Shown: piece by piece, positions 8,347 through 16,956 of the stretch
Layout of the letters: each line of letters opens with the position of its first letter
How positions within the stretch are numbered: the first letter of the stretch is position 1
Source: Prochlorococcus sp. AG-355-P07
Lineage (GTDB): Bacteria; Cyanobacteriota; Cyanobacteriia; PCC-6307; Cyanobiaceae
Reading direction: 5' to 3'
Assembly: GCA_003280575.1 (NCBI GenBank)
Contig: QCEN01000004.1
Coordinates: 39,234 to 103,233 of the forward strand
DNA length: 64,000 nt
Position numbers and translations under genes: made by a program
Notes under the pieces: generated by a model
Told to the model about the DNA's origin: nothing
The model's input: only the letters and a program-made list of their open reading frames with translations
The model's database searches: none

Positions 8347-9387
8347 ATGAGTTTGTCTAACACATCTGCAAATAAGAATAGTCCTAATTCTGTTCCTAGC
8401 GAGCGATTATGGTTAAGGTCAGAATTGATGGGAACGCAAGTTATAACTACTGATACTGGGAGGCGTTTAGGTGTAGTTGGCGAAGTTGTTGTTGATATTG
8501 ACAGAAGAGAAGTAGTTGCTTTAGGTCTTAGAGATAATCCGCTTACAAGATTTTTGCCGGGTTTACCAAAATGGATGCCCTTAGAAAGCATAAAGCAAGT
8601 TGGAGATGTCATATTAGTGGACTCTCTAGATTCATTGAGTGAAGGTTTTTCTCCAGAAAGATACGGGAAGGTAATTAATTGTCAGGTGATTACAGAATCT
8701 GGACAACTTTTGGGAAGGGTTCTAGGGTTTTCTTTTGATATTGAGACTGGAGATTTGATTTCTCTAGTAATGGGTGCAGTTGGTGTTCCTCTTTTAGGTG
8801 AGGGAATTCTAAGTACTTGGGAAATTCCTGTTGAGGAAATAGTAAGTAGTGGTACAGATAGGATTATTGTTTATGAAGGTGCTGAAGAGAAATTGAACCA
8901 ATTAAGTAGTGGACTACTTGAGAAACTGGGAGTAGGAGGTTCTTCATGGGACGAAAGGGAAGCAAATGGATACTCAGCAAATCTTGTACCAGTTGAGAAT
9001 CAGTTACTTTCTGGTTTGGAATCAGAAGAACAAAATAATTTAGTTGAAGAATATGAAGAAGAAGTTTTAGAGCAAGATGATTATGAAGATGATGAAGAAC
9101 TTGAATATGTTGAAATAGAGAATTCTTCTGAAGAAATTAATAATAGAAAAAAGCTATACATGGAGAATGATTATCCTGATCAGAACGAGAATCTAAATAA
9201 CCTAAATCAAATAGATGAAGAAAAAAATATTGATTTTAAACAAAAGCAAAAGTCAAAAACTAATTACGCATCAAAAAGACCAATTCAAAATGCAACAGAA
9301 ACTTTAGACATTGAACCAGTAGATGAAAAAAATTTAGTTAAAGATAATAAAAAATCAGAAAAATTTGAAATCGATGATCCATGGTAA
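8347..9387 (+). CDS. Tandem PRC-barrel domain protein with acidic tail
   Basis: 346 residues. Two PRC-barrel repeats are visible: about 20-90 (LMGTQVITTDTGRRLGVVGEVV, ending VDSLDSL) and about 105-180 (INCQVITESGQLLGRVLGF). PRC barrels are small beta-barrels found in RimM, photosynthetic reaction centre H subunits and adaptor proteins. From about 210 onward the chain is disordered and very acidic (EEYEEEVLEQDDYEDDEELEY), then Lys/Asn-rich. It follows smc by 45 nt. The partner is unknown; a binding adaptor is the most one can infer. It ends 3 nt before the convergent LpxB-like gene. Confidence 0.8.
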   Translation: MSLSNTSANKNSPNSVPSERLWLRSELMGTQVITTDTGRRLGVVGEVVVDIDRREVVALGLRDNPLTRFLPGLPKWMPLESIKQVGDVILVDSLDSLSEGFSPERYGKVINCQVITESGQLLGRVLGFSFDIETGDLISLVMGAVGVPLLGEGILSTWEIPVEEIVSSGTDRIIVYEGAEEKLNQLSSGLLEKLGVGGSSWDEREANGYSANLVPVENQLLSGLESEEQNNLVEEYEEEVLEQDDYEDDEELEYVEIENSSEEINNRKKLYMENDYPDQNENLNNLNQIDEEKNIDFKQKQKSKTNYASKRPIQNATETLDIEPVDEKNLVKDNKKSEKFEIDDPW

Positions 9388-9390
9388 TTA

Positions 9391-10656
9391 TTATAGTTTT
9401 TTTATTGAATTAAAAATCATAAAAGCAAGTTTTTTGGCAGCACCTTTTCTACCCCTTTCTTTAAGTAAATTATTATTAATAATTTTTAATTGATTCTTGT
9501 TTTTAATTAGAAATAATACTTCTTTTGCAATTTCTCTAGGAGAAATATTTCCTATCCTTTCTGGGACAATAAATTGCTTTGCTTTAATATTAGGCCAAGC
9601 AAAATATCTCTTTTTTTTAAAATAAAAAGACTTAATCACATAAGTCAGAAATCTATTTATAAAAGAATTTTTTCCAATTACTCCAAAAATACCATCCCAG
9701 GCATTCATCATATTTAAATGTTGAGTTGGTAAAACAACTAACATTGGAAGAGAAATTGCTGCTAATTCCGCAGTATTAGCTCCCACAGTTGTTATCGCTA
9801 GATCGCATTCTTTTAATATTTCATAGCAAGGACTTTTTTTAATTAGATAAATTTTTGTATTGTTTGATGTTTCAATGACAGAATCAAAATAGGAGTCTTT
9901 AATTTTTTTTATTGTTTTGATTTTTGATGAGTAATGTTTTGCAATAGGATTACTTTCACTTTGGAAGAACAAATATTCACTTTTATTCGTGGTTGGGGCA
10001 ATGGGGATTATAAAATTTATATTTTGATTTTTTCTAGCTATGTGATCTGCTAATTCTAAAAAGAACGGAATTCCTATAGAGAGCTTGGCTTTTTTTGAGC
10101 CAGGCAATAGTGCAAGGTATTTTTTTTCCTTATTTTTTAATAATATTTCACTAGTAAGTTTAATGTCAGCCATTAAATCGCCTATTACATGACATTTTCT
10201 TTTATGCCTTTTAGGGATCAATTCTTTTACTTTTGCATTCATAGCTGCAATTTTGTTTGTCCATCGAGGCCATCGTGCAATCCATTCAGCATACGTAATA
10301 TTTATATAACCCAATCTTTTAGCAAGTAAAATGCTCCAAAATTGATCTCCTCCAAGGAAGATGACTATACCTTTTTTTGGCCAATGAGCAAAAGAAAATG
10401 GGTTTATTAATAATTTCCAAAAACAGTTTGGTTTTGTAATTAATTCGAATTTATTCCATGAATTTGCAACTTTGTACTCTTTACCTGTTGCATTTGGGCA
10501 AGGAACCAGGATTAACCTAAGAATGAAATCTAGTTTATCGTTGACACATAAGGATTTATTTATTTTTTCAAGCTCTTTTACTACAGGTCTTACCCATGTA
10601 GCTAATTCGCCAGGACCATTAGAAACTATAACTACTGCAAGTGATTTTTTTTTCAT
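9391..10656 (-). CDS. LpxB-like (lipid-A-disaccharide synthase-related) glycosyltransferase
   Basis: About 421 residues from the preferred start. The N-terminal AVVIVSNGPGELATWVRPV, GGDQFWSILLAKRLG, LALLPGSKKAKL and the C-terminal CDLAITTVGANTAELAAISLPMLVVLPT match the GT-B fold of LpxB-related proteins, where the last segment binds the nucleotide-sugar. The ORF can extend to ATG 10677, but that start lies only 4 nt from the tRNA-Leu 3' end, so ATG 10656 (MKKKSLAVV) seems likelier. A second LpxB-like gene lies at 62129. Neither is necessarily the true lipid A enzyme; sugar donor and acceptor are unknown. Confidence 0.72.
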   Translation of the reverse strand: MKKKSLAVVIVSNGPGELATWVRPVVKELEKINKSLCVNDKLDFILRLILVPCPNATGKEYKVANSWNKFELITKPNCFWKLLINPFSFAHWPKKGIVIFLGGDQFWSILLAKRLGYINITYAEWIARWPRWTNKIAAMNAKVKELIPKRHKRKCHVIGDLMADIKLTSEILLKNKEKKYLALLPGSKKAKLSIGIPFFLELADHIARKNQNINFIIPIAPTTNKSEYLFFQSESNPIAKHYSSKIKTIKKIKDSYFDSVIETSNNTKIYLIKKSPCYEILKECDLAITTVGANTAELAAISLPMLVVLPTQHLNMMNAWDGIFGVIGKNSFINRFLTYVIKSFYFKKKRYFAWPNIKAKQFIVPERIGNISPREIAKEVLFLIKNKNQLKIINNNLLKERGRKGAAKKLAFMIFNSIKKL

Positions 10657-10681
10657 TGCAGTTAAAACAGAATACATTTAA

Positions 10682-10763
10682 TGCGGACGGCGAGACTTGA
10701 ACTCGCAAGGCCAAAGCCACACGCTCCTTAGACGTGCGCGTCTACCAATTCCGCCACGTCCGC
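10682..10763 (-). tRNA. tRNA-Leu, apparent anticodon AAG
   Basis: An 82-nt class II tRNA on the minus strand. The acceptor stem GCGGACG pairs with CGTCCGC, discriminator A, CCA not encoded. The D arm GGCGGAATTGGTAGACGC and long variable arm (GGCTTTGGCC) are typical of leucine. The anticodon stem CACGT/GCGTG encloses loop CTAAGGA, giving anticodon AAG for CUN/CUU codons. The T arm is GCGAG-TTCAAGT-CTCGC. The identity is strong. The anticodon depends on the 5-bp stem with a closing T-G pair; A34 would normally need deamination to inosine. Confidence 0.93.
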
Positions 10764-11023
10764 AATGGGTTTTCGGCAACCGGCGGCTGTCTTACCTTAA
10801 AAATATCATACATGATTGACTGAAATAGGGATGTAGCTCTTATAGAGATTTTTTGAATCTTGTGAATTTTTTTCTATTGCATAAAACAAATATTTATACA
10901 TATATAACGTTCTAGGTTGTATTGTAAAAAATGTCTTTTGATTACTAAAATAGTTTTGTTGATTTTTTTAGCAAATAATTTTTTATTTTAAGTCATTTTC
11001 ATTTCTTCATTTTAATTTTCATA
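10764..11023 (+). other. Intergenic region between tRNA-Leu and accC
   Basis: A 260-nt stretch without a convincing ORF. It must hold the tRNA promoter (reading left) and the accC promoter (reading right). A loose pair TTGCAT and TATATA (18-nt spacer) near 10876-10905 could serve accC, but the DNA is too AT-rich for a firm call. No hairpin of note seen. Confidence 0.4.
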
Positions 11024-12373
11024 ATGGTTGAAAAAGTTTTAATTGCTAACCGTGGAGAAATAGCTTTACGAATCGTCAGAAGTTGTAGAGAACTAGGGAT
11101 TGCAACAGTAGCAGTTTTTAGCACAGTAGATAAAAAAGCATTACACGTCCAGCTTGCTGATGAAGCTGTGTGCGTTGGGGACTCGTTAAGTAATAAGAGT
11201 TATTTAAATATTCCAAATATACTTGCTGCTGCTACATCGAGAGGAGTTGATGCTATTCATCCTGGTTATGGATTTCTTGCTGAAAATGATAAATTTGCTG
11301 AGATGTGTAACGATCATGGCATTGTTTTTATTGGACCATCACCAAAAGCTATTAGATCTATGGGAGATAAATCTACAGCTAAAGAAACTATGGAAGCGGT
11401 TGGGGTCCCAACAGTACCTGGGAGTAAAGGTTTGTTATCAAATGTTGATGAGGCTTATAAATTGGCAAATGATATTGGTTATCCGGTGATTATCAAAGCG
11501 ACAGCTGGAGGAGGTGGAAGAGGTATGAGGTTGGTTGAAAACGCCGATAATCTAGAAAAAATGTTTAAAGCAGCTCAAGGTGAAGCAGAGGCAGCCTTTG
11601 GTAATGATGGTCTTTATATGGAGAAATTTATAAAAAAGCCAAGACATGTAGAAATACAAATTTTGGCAGATAGGTCTGGTAATGTTGTTCATTTAGGAGA
11701 GCGAGATTGTTCAGTTCAAAGAAGACATCAGAAGTTATTGGAAGAATCTCCGAGTCCTGCTATTAATATTGAACTTAGAAAAAAAATGGGTAATGCAGCT
11801 ATTGCCGCTGCAAAAAGTATTAGTTACGAAGGAGCTGGTACAGTTGAATTTTTAGTTGATGATGATGATAACTTTTATTTCATGGAAATGAATACTAGGA
11901 TTCAAGTAGAACATCCTGTCACAGAAATGGTTACAGGGGTTGACTTAATAGCTGAGCAAATTAAAATCGCAAGCGGTTTTAACTTAGAATTTAATCAAGA
12001 TGATATTCATTTAAATGGTCATGCCATTGAATGTAGAATCAACGCTGAAGATCCTTCGCATAATTTCCGGCCATCACCTGGAAAAATAACTGGTTGGCTT
12101 CCTCCTGGTGGCCCTGGTGTAAGAGTGGATAGTCATGTTTATACCGGATATGAAATTCCACCATTCTATGACTCCTTAATTGGAAAATTAATAGTCTGGG
12201 GAAAAGATCGTAATACTGCAATTAAACGTATGAATAGGGCTTTAAATGAATGTGCAGTAACCGGCATTCCTACCACAATTAATTTTCATTTAACTTTACT
12301 GAATAAAGCTAAATTTAAGGAAGGTAAAATACATACAAAATATGTAGAAGAAGAATTATTACCTAATTACTGA
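11024..12373 (+). CDS. accC: Biotin carboxylase subunit of acetyl-CoA carboxylase
   Basis: 449 residues, the usual AccC length. It carboxylates the biotin of AccB using ATP and bicarbonate, the first step of fatty-acid synthesis. Visible are the N-terminal [16 protein letters not shown], the ATP-grasp glycine loop [14 protein letters not shown], the [13 protein letters not shown] segment, catalytic [14 protein letters not shown], and a C-terminal carboxylase domain with FRPSPGKIT. The ATG start is clear. It stands alone on the plus strand, convergent with yggT 12 nt downstream; accB, accA and accD are not in this window, as is usual for cyanobacteria with scattered acc genes. Confidence 0.98.
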   Translation: MVEKVLIANRGEIALRIVRSCRELGIATVAVFSTVDKKALHVQLADEAVCVGDSLSNKSYLNIPNILAAATSRGVDAIHPGYGFLAENDKFAEMCNDHGIVFIGPSPKAIRSMGDKSTAKETMEAVGVPTVPGSKGLLSNVDEAYKLANDIGYPVIIKATAGGGGRGMRLVENADNLEKMFKAAQGEAEAAFGNDGLYMEKFIKKPRHVEIQILADRSGNVVHLGERDCSVQRRHQKLLEESPSPAINIELRKKMGNAAIAAAKSISYEGAGTVEFLVDDDDNFYFMEMNTRIQVEHPVTEMVTGVDLIAEQIKIASGFNLEFNQDDIHLNGHAIECRINAEDPSHNFRPSPGKITGWLPPGGPGVRVDSHVYTGYEIPPFYDSLIGKLIVWGKDRNTAIKRMNRALNECAVTGIPTTINFHLTLLNKAKFKEGKIHTKYVEEELLPNY

Positions 12374-12385
12374 GGATTAATGAAG

Positions 12386-12706
12386 CTATAACTGTGAGAT
12401 ATGTGTATGCAAAGCAATCTTTATAAGCCCTTGTTGACCAACTAAAATTTCTCTCAAAAAACTTATAACTCCAATCCAAATTACAGGTCCCACATCAACT
12501 CCTCCTATAGGGGGAATTAATTTTCTCGTTAAATTAAGGATAGAGCTTGATGGTATTGAAATGAATAACCACAAACCTTTATTTAATTCAATTTTTGGAT
12601 ACCAAGTAAGAATTAATCTTATTAAAAAAACTATAGTTAAATAAGATAGAGAAATTCCTAAAAAAACATCTAAAATTTGGAGAAAGTTTTCAAGCAAGGA
12701 AATCAC
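12386..12706 (-). CDS. YggT/Ycf19 family membrane protein
   Basis: 106 residues with two hydrophobic segments (about 15-32 and 72-88) and the YggT signature LIRLILTWYPKIELNKG ... FISIPSSSILNLTRKLIPPIGGVDVGPVIW. Members occur in plastids (Ycf19) and cyanobacteria and have been linked to thylakoid or division-site organisation, without a defined reaction. The gene is divergent from psbX, sharing an 81-nt intergenic region, and convergent with accC. Confidence 0.85.
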   Translation of the reverse strand: MISLLENFLQILDVFLGISLSYLTIVFLIRLILTWYPKIELNKGLWLFISIPSSSILNLTRKLIPPIGGVDVGPVIWIGVISFLREILVGQQGLIKIALHTHISQL

Positions 12707-12737
12707 AATTATTTAACTCATCTTAATAAATAACCCA

Positions 12738-12765
12738 TTGAATCGTATTTAATTCGTATTATAAA
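12738..12765 (+). promoter_or_regulatory. Candidate psbX promoter
   Basis: TTGAAT, a 16-nt spacer and TATAAA, 22 nt before the GTG of psbX, giving a predicted start near 12773 and a short leader. It is well placed in the 81-nt region between yggT and psbX. Confidence 0.45.
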
Positions 12766-12787
12766 TTGAGAATTTAATATTTAAAAA

Positions 12788-12973
12788 GTGTTTCAAATCT
12801 CAAATTTATTACTAGCTGCAGATTTTTCTGCCGAAGTTGCAAATAATTCCGCAGTTGGAATGATAGGGAGTTTTATTGCTGCCGCTTTACTTATTGTTAT
12901 TCCAGCTACTGCATTTTTAATTTTTGTTAGTCAGAAAGACTCTCTTGATCGTACTTCTACTGGGAGACGCTAG
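12788..12973 (+). CDS. psbX: Photosystem II protein PsbX
   Basis: 61 residues from a GTG start. The C-terminal half is the PsbX core: a single membrane helix followed by the signature [19 protein letters not shown], which aligns with VLIPAT..LIFISQKD of other cyanobacteria. PsbX is a one-helix subunit near the QB/PsbE side of photosystem II. The N-terminal ~23 residues ([18 protein letters not shown]) extend beyond the roughly 40-aa form of other cyanobacteria; an internal ATG at M24 would give a near-standard length but lose the extension. Ycf66 follows on the same strand. Confidence 0.88.
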   Translation: MFQISNLLLAADFSAEVANNSAVGMIGSFIAAALLIVIPATAFLIFVSQKDSLDRTSTGRR

Positions 12974-13006
12974 TTTTTGTAGAAGTTTTCAGTACACTAT
13001 ATATAG

Positions 13007-13022
13007 GGAGATTTTTATCTCC
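13007..13022 (+). promoter_or_regulatory. Hairpin in the psbX-ycf66 gap
   Basis: GGAGAT-TTTT-ATCTCC is a perfect 6-bp stem with a 4-nt loop, followed by TTTAAAAA. It could be a weak terminator after psbX or a 5' leader hairpin of ycf66, lying about 20 nt before its GGAG ribosome-binding site. The T run is short, so attenuation is only possible. Confidence 0.35.
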
Positions 13023-13051
13023 TTTAAAAACATAAATTTTGGAGAAAGAAT

Positions 13052-13978
13052 GTGGTCAATGCTAGTCTCAATTGGGCCAGTATTGTTGGAATAGTTCTCG
13101 CAGTATGTGGAGGTGGCCTTTACTTTTTAAGGTCTTTTAAACCTGCATTGGCAAGAGATTATGATGTTTTCTTTGCCGCAATAGGCCTTTTGTGCGGGGG
13201 GATATTATTTTTCCAAGGCTGGAGATTAGATCCTATCCTTCAGTTTGGACAGTTTTTATTGGCAGGAACTACAGTTTTTTTTGCATATGAAAGTGTTCGA
13301 TTGAGGGGAGTTGCTACTGATCAAGCCAGAAGGTCATCTTATTTTGATGATGATCCTATTCCTGACATTCCGAGAAATTCTAGAAGTCGATTTAATGAAG
13401 ATTTCGAAAGGTTTGAAGAAGCGGAAAGACCATCTAGAAGATTTAAACCTCAAGAAGATGAGTTTGAAGACGAATATACGGATGAGACATCTCGCAGAAG
13501 AAATGTTTCAAGAGCTATTCCTGCTTCTGCTGTTAGTAGAAGAAGGCCATCTTCAAGAGAATTTAATCAGTTTGAAAATGAAGAACCTATAAGAAGAAGG
13601 CAGACTTCTGAAGTCAGAAAGAGTAAAGAATCACTAAGAAATAATTTTGGTGAAAGACGTAACTCATCTCGTACTGAAGTGAAAACAGGGTCAAGACCCA
13701 GAATGAATCAGAGATTATCTAGGCAGGGCAACATTTCTTCATCATCTGAATCTTCTCCGTTAAGAAAGAAATCTTCAAAATCTCCTATTAGGCAGCAAAC
13801 TTCGCAAGAGCAAGTAGAGGATGCATCATTTAAAGATACTAATGAAGTAAAAAAAACTCGTGAGACTCGTAGAGTAAACTCTTCAGCAAGATCAAGCTCA
13901 AAAAATCAAAATAGTAGATATACAGTTGGAACCAACAAAAAGAAACCAAGAGATAATAGTTCTAGATTTGATGATTAA
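13052..13978 (+). CDS. ycf66: Ycf66 family protein with long basic tail
   Basis: 308 residues. The first ~95 are the Ycf66 membrane domain: three hydrophobic segments (WASIVGIVLAVCGGGLYFL, FFAAIGLLCGGILFFQGW, FGQFLLAGTTVFFAYESV). The remaining ~210 are disordered and rich in Arg, Ser and Glu, with repeated RRR and RSS clusters. Ycf66 is found in cyanobacteria and some plastids; its function is unknown. The start is GTG 13052 with GGAG 7 nt upstream; an overlapping ATG at 13050 is out of frame. It follows psbX and ends 1 nt before a convergent hli gene, a photosynthesis-linked setting. Confidence 0.82.
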   Translation: MVNASLNWASIVGIVLAVCGGGLYFLRSFKPALARDYDVFFAAIGLLCGGILFFQGWRLDPILQFGQFLLAGTTVFFAYESVRLRGVATDQARRSSYFDDDPIPDIPRNSRSRFNEDFERFEEAERPSRRFKPQEDEFEDEYTDETSRRRNVSRAIPASAVSRRRPSSREFNQFENEEPIRRRQTSEVRKSKESLRNNFGERRNSSRTEVKTGSRPRMNQRLSRQGNISSSSESSPLRKKSSKSPIRQQTSQEQVEDASFKDTNEVKKTRETRRVNSSARSSSKNQNSRYTVGTNKKKPRDNSSRFDD

Positions 13979-13979
13979 T

Positions 13980-14255
13980 TTATAGGATGCCTGCCCATTT
14001 TAGAAATGGTTGCTGACTTAATAATTCAATTAGTATTATTGCTAGAAATCCTATCATTGCAAATCTTCCATTAGTTATTTCAGAATAACTACTCCATCCA
14101 AATTTATATTCATCTTTAATTTCTACAGATTTTTCATCTAATTTATTCTCTTCAATTTGTTCATTATTGTAATTTGGATCTTTCTTCTGTTCTATCAAAC
14201 TCTCATTCTCTAAATTAGTGCCTTCTGAGTTAGTTTTTTCTTCTTTAGGATTCAT
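13980..14255 (-). CDS. hli: High-light-inducible (Hlip/CAB-like) protein, long form
   Basis: 91 residues: an acidic, disordered N-terminal half (EGTNLENESLIEQKKDPN), then the Hlip helix EITNGRFAMIGFLAIILIELL. The chlorophyll-binding E..NGR.AM motif is intact. Hlips are one-helix relatives of plant antenna proteins that bind chlorophyll and carotenoid and protect photosystem assembly under excess light. It is the last gene of a minus-strand run def-HIT-unknown-ABC-hli, 8 nt after the ABC gene. Confidence 0.9.
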   Translation of the reverse strand: MNPKEEKTNSEGTNLENESLIEQKKDPNYNNEQIEENKLDEKSVEIKDEYKFGWSSYSEITNGRFAMIGFLAIILIELLSQQPFLKWAGIL

Positions 14256-14263
14256 TTTTTTTG

Positions 14264-16246
14264 TTAATCCTTAAAATTATACTTATCAGAAGTCAATAAT
14301 TTCCAGTCTCCTTGTCCATTTAATTCTAAAATATTCTCGTGAAAATCTTTTAAACTAGGTCTATGTCCAACACTAATAAGAGAAAGTTCTCGTTTCTTTA
14401 GTAAACTATATAATTTTTTTTCAGTGTTAATATCTAAAGCACTTGTTGCTTCATCAAGTACTGCAAATCTTGGAGAATTGAGTAAGAGTCTTGCAAAAGC
14501 CAATCTTTGTTGCTCGCCTAATGAAAGAATTCGTGGCCAATCTTGTTTGATATCAAGATTAGGATACCGATCTACTAAGGTTTTTAAATTTACTTCATGT
14601 AGTACAGAAGTAAGATGTTCATCACTAAATTTATTAACTTCTGTGGGATAACATAATTGTTCCCTTAAAGAACCAAGTAACATATATGGTTTTTGAGGTA
14701 TGAATAATAATTCCCCAATTTTTGGTTTTTTTATTACTCCCTGATCGGGTTCCCATAAACCACTAATCATTCTTAGTAAGGATGTTTTTCCGCACCCAGA
14801 TGGGCCTACAACTAAAAGTGATTGATTGTTGTCGATGCTTAAATTCAAATTTTTAATGATTGTTTTATTTGATCCTGGTGGGCAAAGGTCAGCATTATTA
14901 ATAAGAATTGAGGGGTAATCTGAAATAACGTTTTGATTGCTTGTTGGGTTGGTTTGACTAATGGATTCAACTTTTGATTGGAATCCTTCTAATCTGCCAA
15001 TACCAGCAGTAAATTTTGCAAGTTCTTCGATTTGATTAACAATGAAAAATAACGAACCTTCAACCATTCCAAATGCAAAGCTAGCCTGAATAAAGCGTCC
15101 ATAATCAATATCACCTTTAAAGTAAGGGATTGCCATTATTAAATATGGAAAGAAATTTCCAGCATAATTAATGGATCTTCTCATGACGTCTATGATGACT
15201 CTCCATATAATCAGTAAATTAAAGTTTCTCACCACTTCTCCTAAGCGTCTTTCAGTTTCACTTCGTTCAGGATTCTCCCCAGAGTAAAAGGCTATTGATT
15301 CAGCATTATCTCTAATATGTACTAAGCCGTATCGAAAATCTGCTTCATATCTGAGTTGATCAAAGTCAATCTTTACAAGATTTTTTCCAGCAATTAAAAG
15401 GATAGAAGTTGCAAATGCAGCGTAACCAAATAAAGAAAAAGTAAGTGTTGTACTAATACTCCATAAAATAAGAATATTAAGTGAAAATGTTAATAGGGCA
15501 TCAAAAATACCTAATGTGAAAGAGAGACTTTGCCCCGTAAAAGCTCGGGTATCATCTGTGATTCTTTGATCAGGATTATCTACATCGGTTTGTTCTTCAT
15601 CATTGGGATTTAATTGGTAATAAGCTTTATTAGTCATATAATCCTTGACTAAACTTTTTGAAAGCCATTCTCTCCAAATTATTCCTAGCTTATATGTAAA
15701 AAATATTTGGGAAACACGTATTGGTAGAGCCACAGCGAAACAACAAGCGTAAATCCCCAATATCCGATAAAATCCATCTTCTTGTTTTTCTACTAAAGCA
15801 TTTGTTAAATCTCTTGCAATAAATCCAATACCTGCGTTTATTCCGTTTACAGCTAAAAGCATTAATACAATTATTGCGAGGAATAACCAATGTAACCATC
15901 TACGATTTTTTAATTGACGTCTTAAGCTGAAAAAGCTCCCTGATCCAATTAAAAATAAGGCAGAGAAAAGCAATCCCCAACTGCCAGCCCAAATTGAATT
16001 GACAGTACTAACTACACCTCCGAAATACTTTTCAAGAAAAATTGGTTGAAAGCTTTCAAAAAAACTGATTATTCCTGTAAGACCAACAAGTACTACTCCA
16101 CCAACACAAAATAAAAGAGAAATCAAAAGCCATATGAATTGAAATCCATTACATTGATCTATAGGTAGAAAAAATGGCTGAGATAGCTTCCTTAATTTTT
16201 GTAATTGGTACAGAATTTTGGATTTATTATTAACTGTTGTATTCAT
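14264..16246 (-). CDS. ABC exporter, fused permease and ATPase (SbmA/BacA or ABCD-like)
   Basis: 660 residues in one chain. A membrane domain with about six helices occupies about 35-400; an ATPase domain occupies 440-650. Walker A is VVGPSGCGKTSLL, signature LSLGEQQRL (LSLGE in place of LSGGQ), Walker B FAVLDEATSAL, and switch His in SVGHRPS. The membrane part matches the ABC_membrane_2/COG4178 family (YddA, SbmA/BacA relatives, ABCD transporters), which move peptides, cobalamin or acyl chains; the substrate here is unknown. It overlaps no gene and sits 42 nt after the 92-aa gene and 8 nt before hli. Confidence 0.85.
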   Translation of the reverse strand: MNTTVNNKSKILYQLQKLRKLSQPFFLPIDQCNGFQFIWLLISLLFCVGGVVLVGLTGIISFFESFQPIFLEKYFGGVVSTVNSIWAGSWGLLFSALFLIGSGSFFSLRRQLKNRRWLHWLFLAIIVLMLLAVNGINAGIGFIARDLTNALVEKQEDGFYRILGIYACCFAVALPIRVSQIFFTYKLGIIWREWLSKSLVKDYMTNKAYYQLNPNDEEQTDVDNPDQRITDDTRAFTGQSLSFTLGIFDALLTFSLNILILWSISTTLTFSLFGYAAFATSILLIAGKNLVKIDFDQLRYEADFRYGLVHIRDNAESIAFYSGENPERSETERRLGEVVRNFNLLIIWRVIIDVMRRSINYAGNFFPYLIMAIPYFKGDIDYGRFIQASFAFGMVEGSLFFIVNQIEELAKFTAGIGRLEGFQSKVESISQTNPTSNQNVISDYPSILINNADLCPPGSNKTIIKNLNLSIDNNQSLLVVGPSGCGKTSLLRMISGLWEPDQGVIKKPKIGELLFIPQKPYMLLGSLREQLCYPTEVNKFSDEHLTSVLHEVNLKTLVDRYPNLDIKQDWPRILSLGEQQRLAFARLLLNSPRFAVLDEATSALDINTEKKLYSLLKKRELSLISVGHRPSLKDFHENILELNGQGDWKLLTSDKYNFKD

Positions 16247-16288
16247 TACTCGACAAGTTTAATAAGGAAAATTATAACTTTTAGCAGT

Positions 16289-16567
16289 CTATTTACCAAA
16301 GCCAATAAATGAAAGTGCCCAGTCAGGTAAATTTAAGTAATTCAAGATTGTTATATCAAATTTATGAACTATTGGAAAAGATTTATCTAATACCCACCAT
16401 AAAAGAAAAGGTAGATTAAATAAAATTTGTAATTGCCATTTATAAGTTAAAACTCTCCAAATTTTTATTAACTTAGTTTTGAGTGAATCGTCTAACTCTT
16501 CCCAATTTTTTAATATTAAATTAAATAAATTTTTGGATTCTGTATTTAAGGAATCTGGGGCATTCAT
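16289..16567 (-). CDS. 92-aa hypothetical membrane-associated protein
   Basis: Not recognised. The first half is a polar helix (NLILKNWEELDDSLKTKLIK). Around 48-62 is an aromatic, hydrophobic stretch LQILFNLPFLLWWVLDKS, and the tail is LPDWALSFIGFGK. One membrane-contacting helix is likely. It lies between the HIT gene (47-nt gap) and the ABC exporter (42-nt gap) on the same strand, so co-transcription is probable and a role as a small partner of the exporter is possible but unproven. Confidence 0.7.
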   Translation of the reverse strand: MNAPDSLNTESKNLFNLILKNWEELDDSLKTKLIKIWRVLTYKWQLQILFNLPFLLWWVLDKSFPIVHKFDITILNYLNLPDWALSFIGFGK

Positions 16568-16614
16568 CGTGTTTTTTCTTTATTTATAACCCATAAACAT
16601 TTCTTTCGAGAGTT

Positions 16615-16956
16615 TTAACCTGGTGGCCAATTCATTTTTCTTCCAGATAAAAAATGAATATGTAAATGAAAAACTGTTTGTCCCGATTCTGCTCCAGTAT
16701 TAATTACTGTTCTCCAATTAGTTAAATTTTTTGATTTAGCTATTTTGCTACCAACAAAAAGTAAATGCCCTAATAAATTTGCATCTTCTTCAATAGAATC
16801 TAATAGACTAATAATTGGCTTTTTTGGAATCACTAAAAAATGTACTGGTGCTTGCGCTTGGATATCATTAAACGCAATACAAAAATCATCTTCATAAAGC
16901 TTATCGCAGGGTATTTCTTCATTAATTATTTTTTGAAATATTGTAGTTTCAGTCAT
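16615..16956 (-). CDS. HIT-family nucleotide hydrolase (HinT-like)
   Basis: 113 residues, normal for HinT. It starts TTIFQKIINEEIPCDKLYEDD and carries the histidine triad HLHIHFLSGR near residue 98, where the middle His is the nucleophile acting on nucleoside phosphoramidates or AMP-lysine. VHFLVIPKKPI and NTGAESGQTVFHLH are family-typical. It overlaps def by 8 nt, so translation is probably coupled. Housekeeping cytosolic enzyme. Confidence 0.95.
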   Translation of the reverse strand: MTETTIFQKIINEEIPCDKLYEDDFCIAFNDIQAQAPVHFLVIPKKPIISLLDSIEEDANLLGHLLFVGSKIAKSKNLTNWRTVINTGAESGQTVFHLHIHFLSGRKMNWPPG

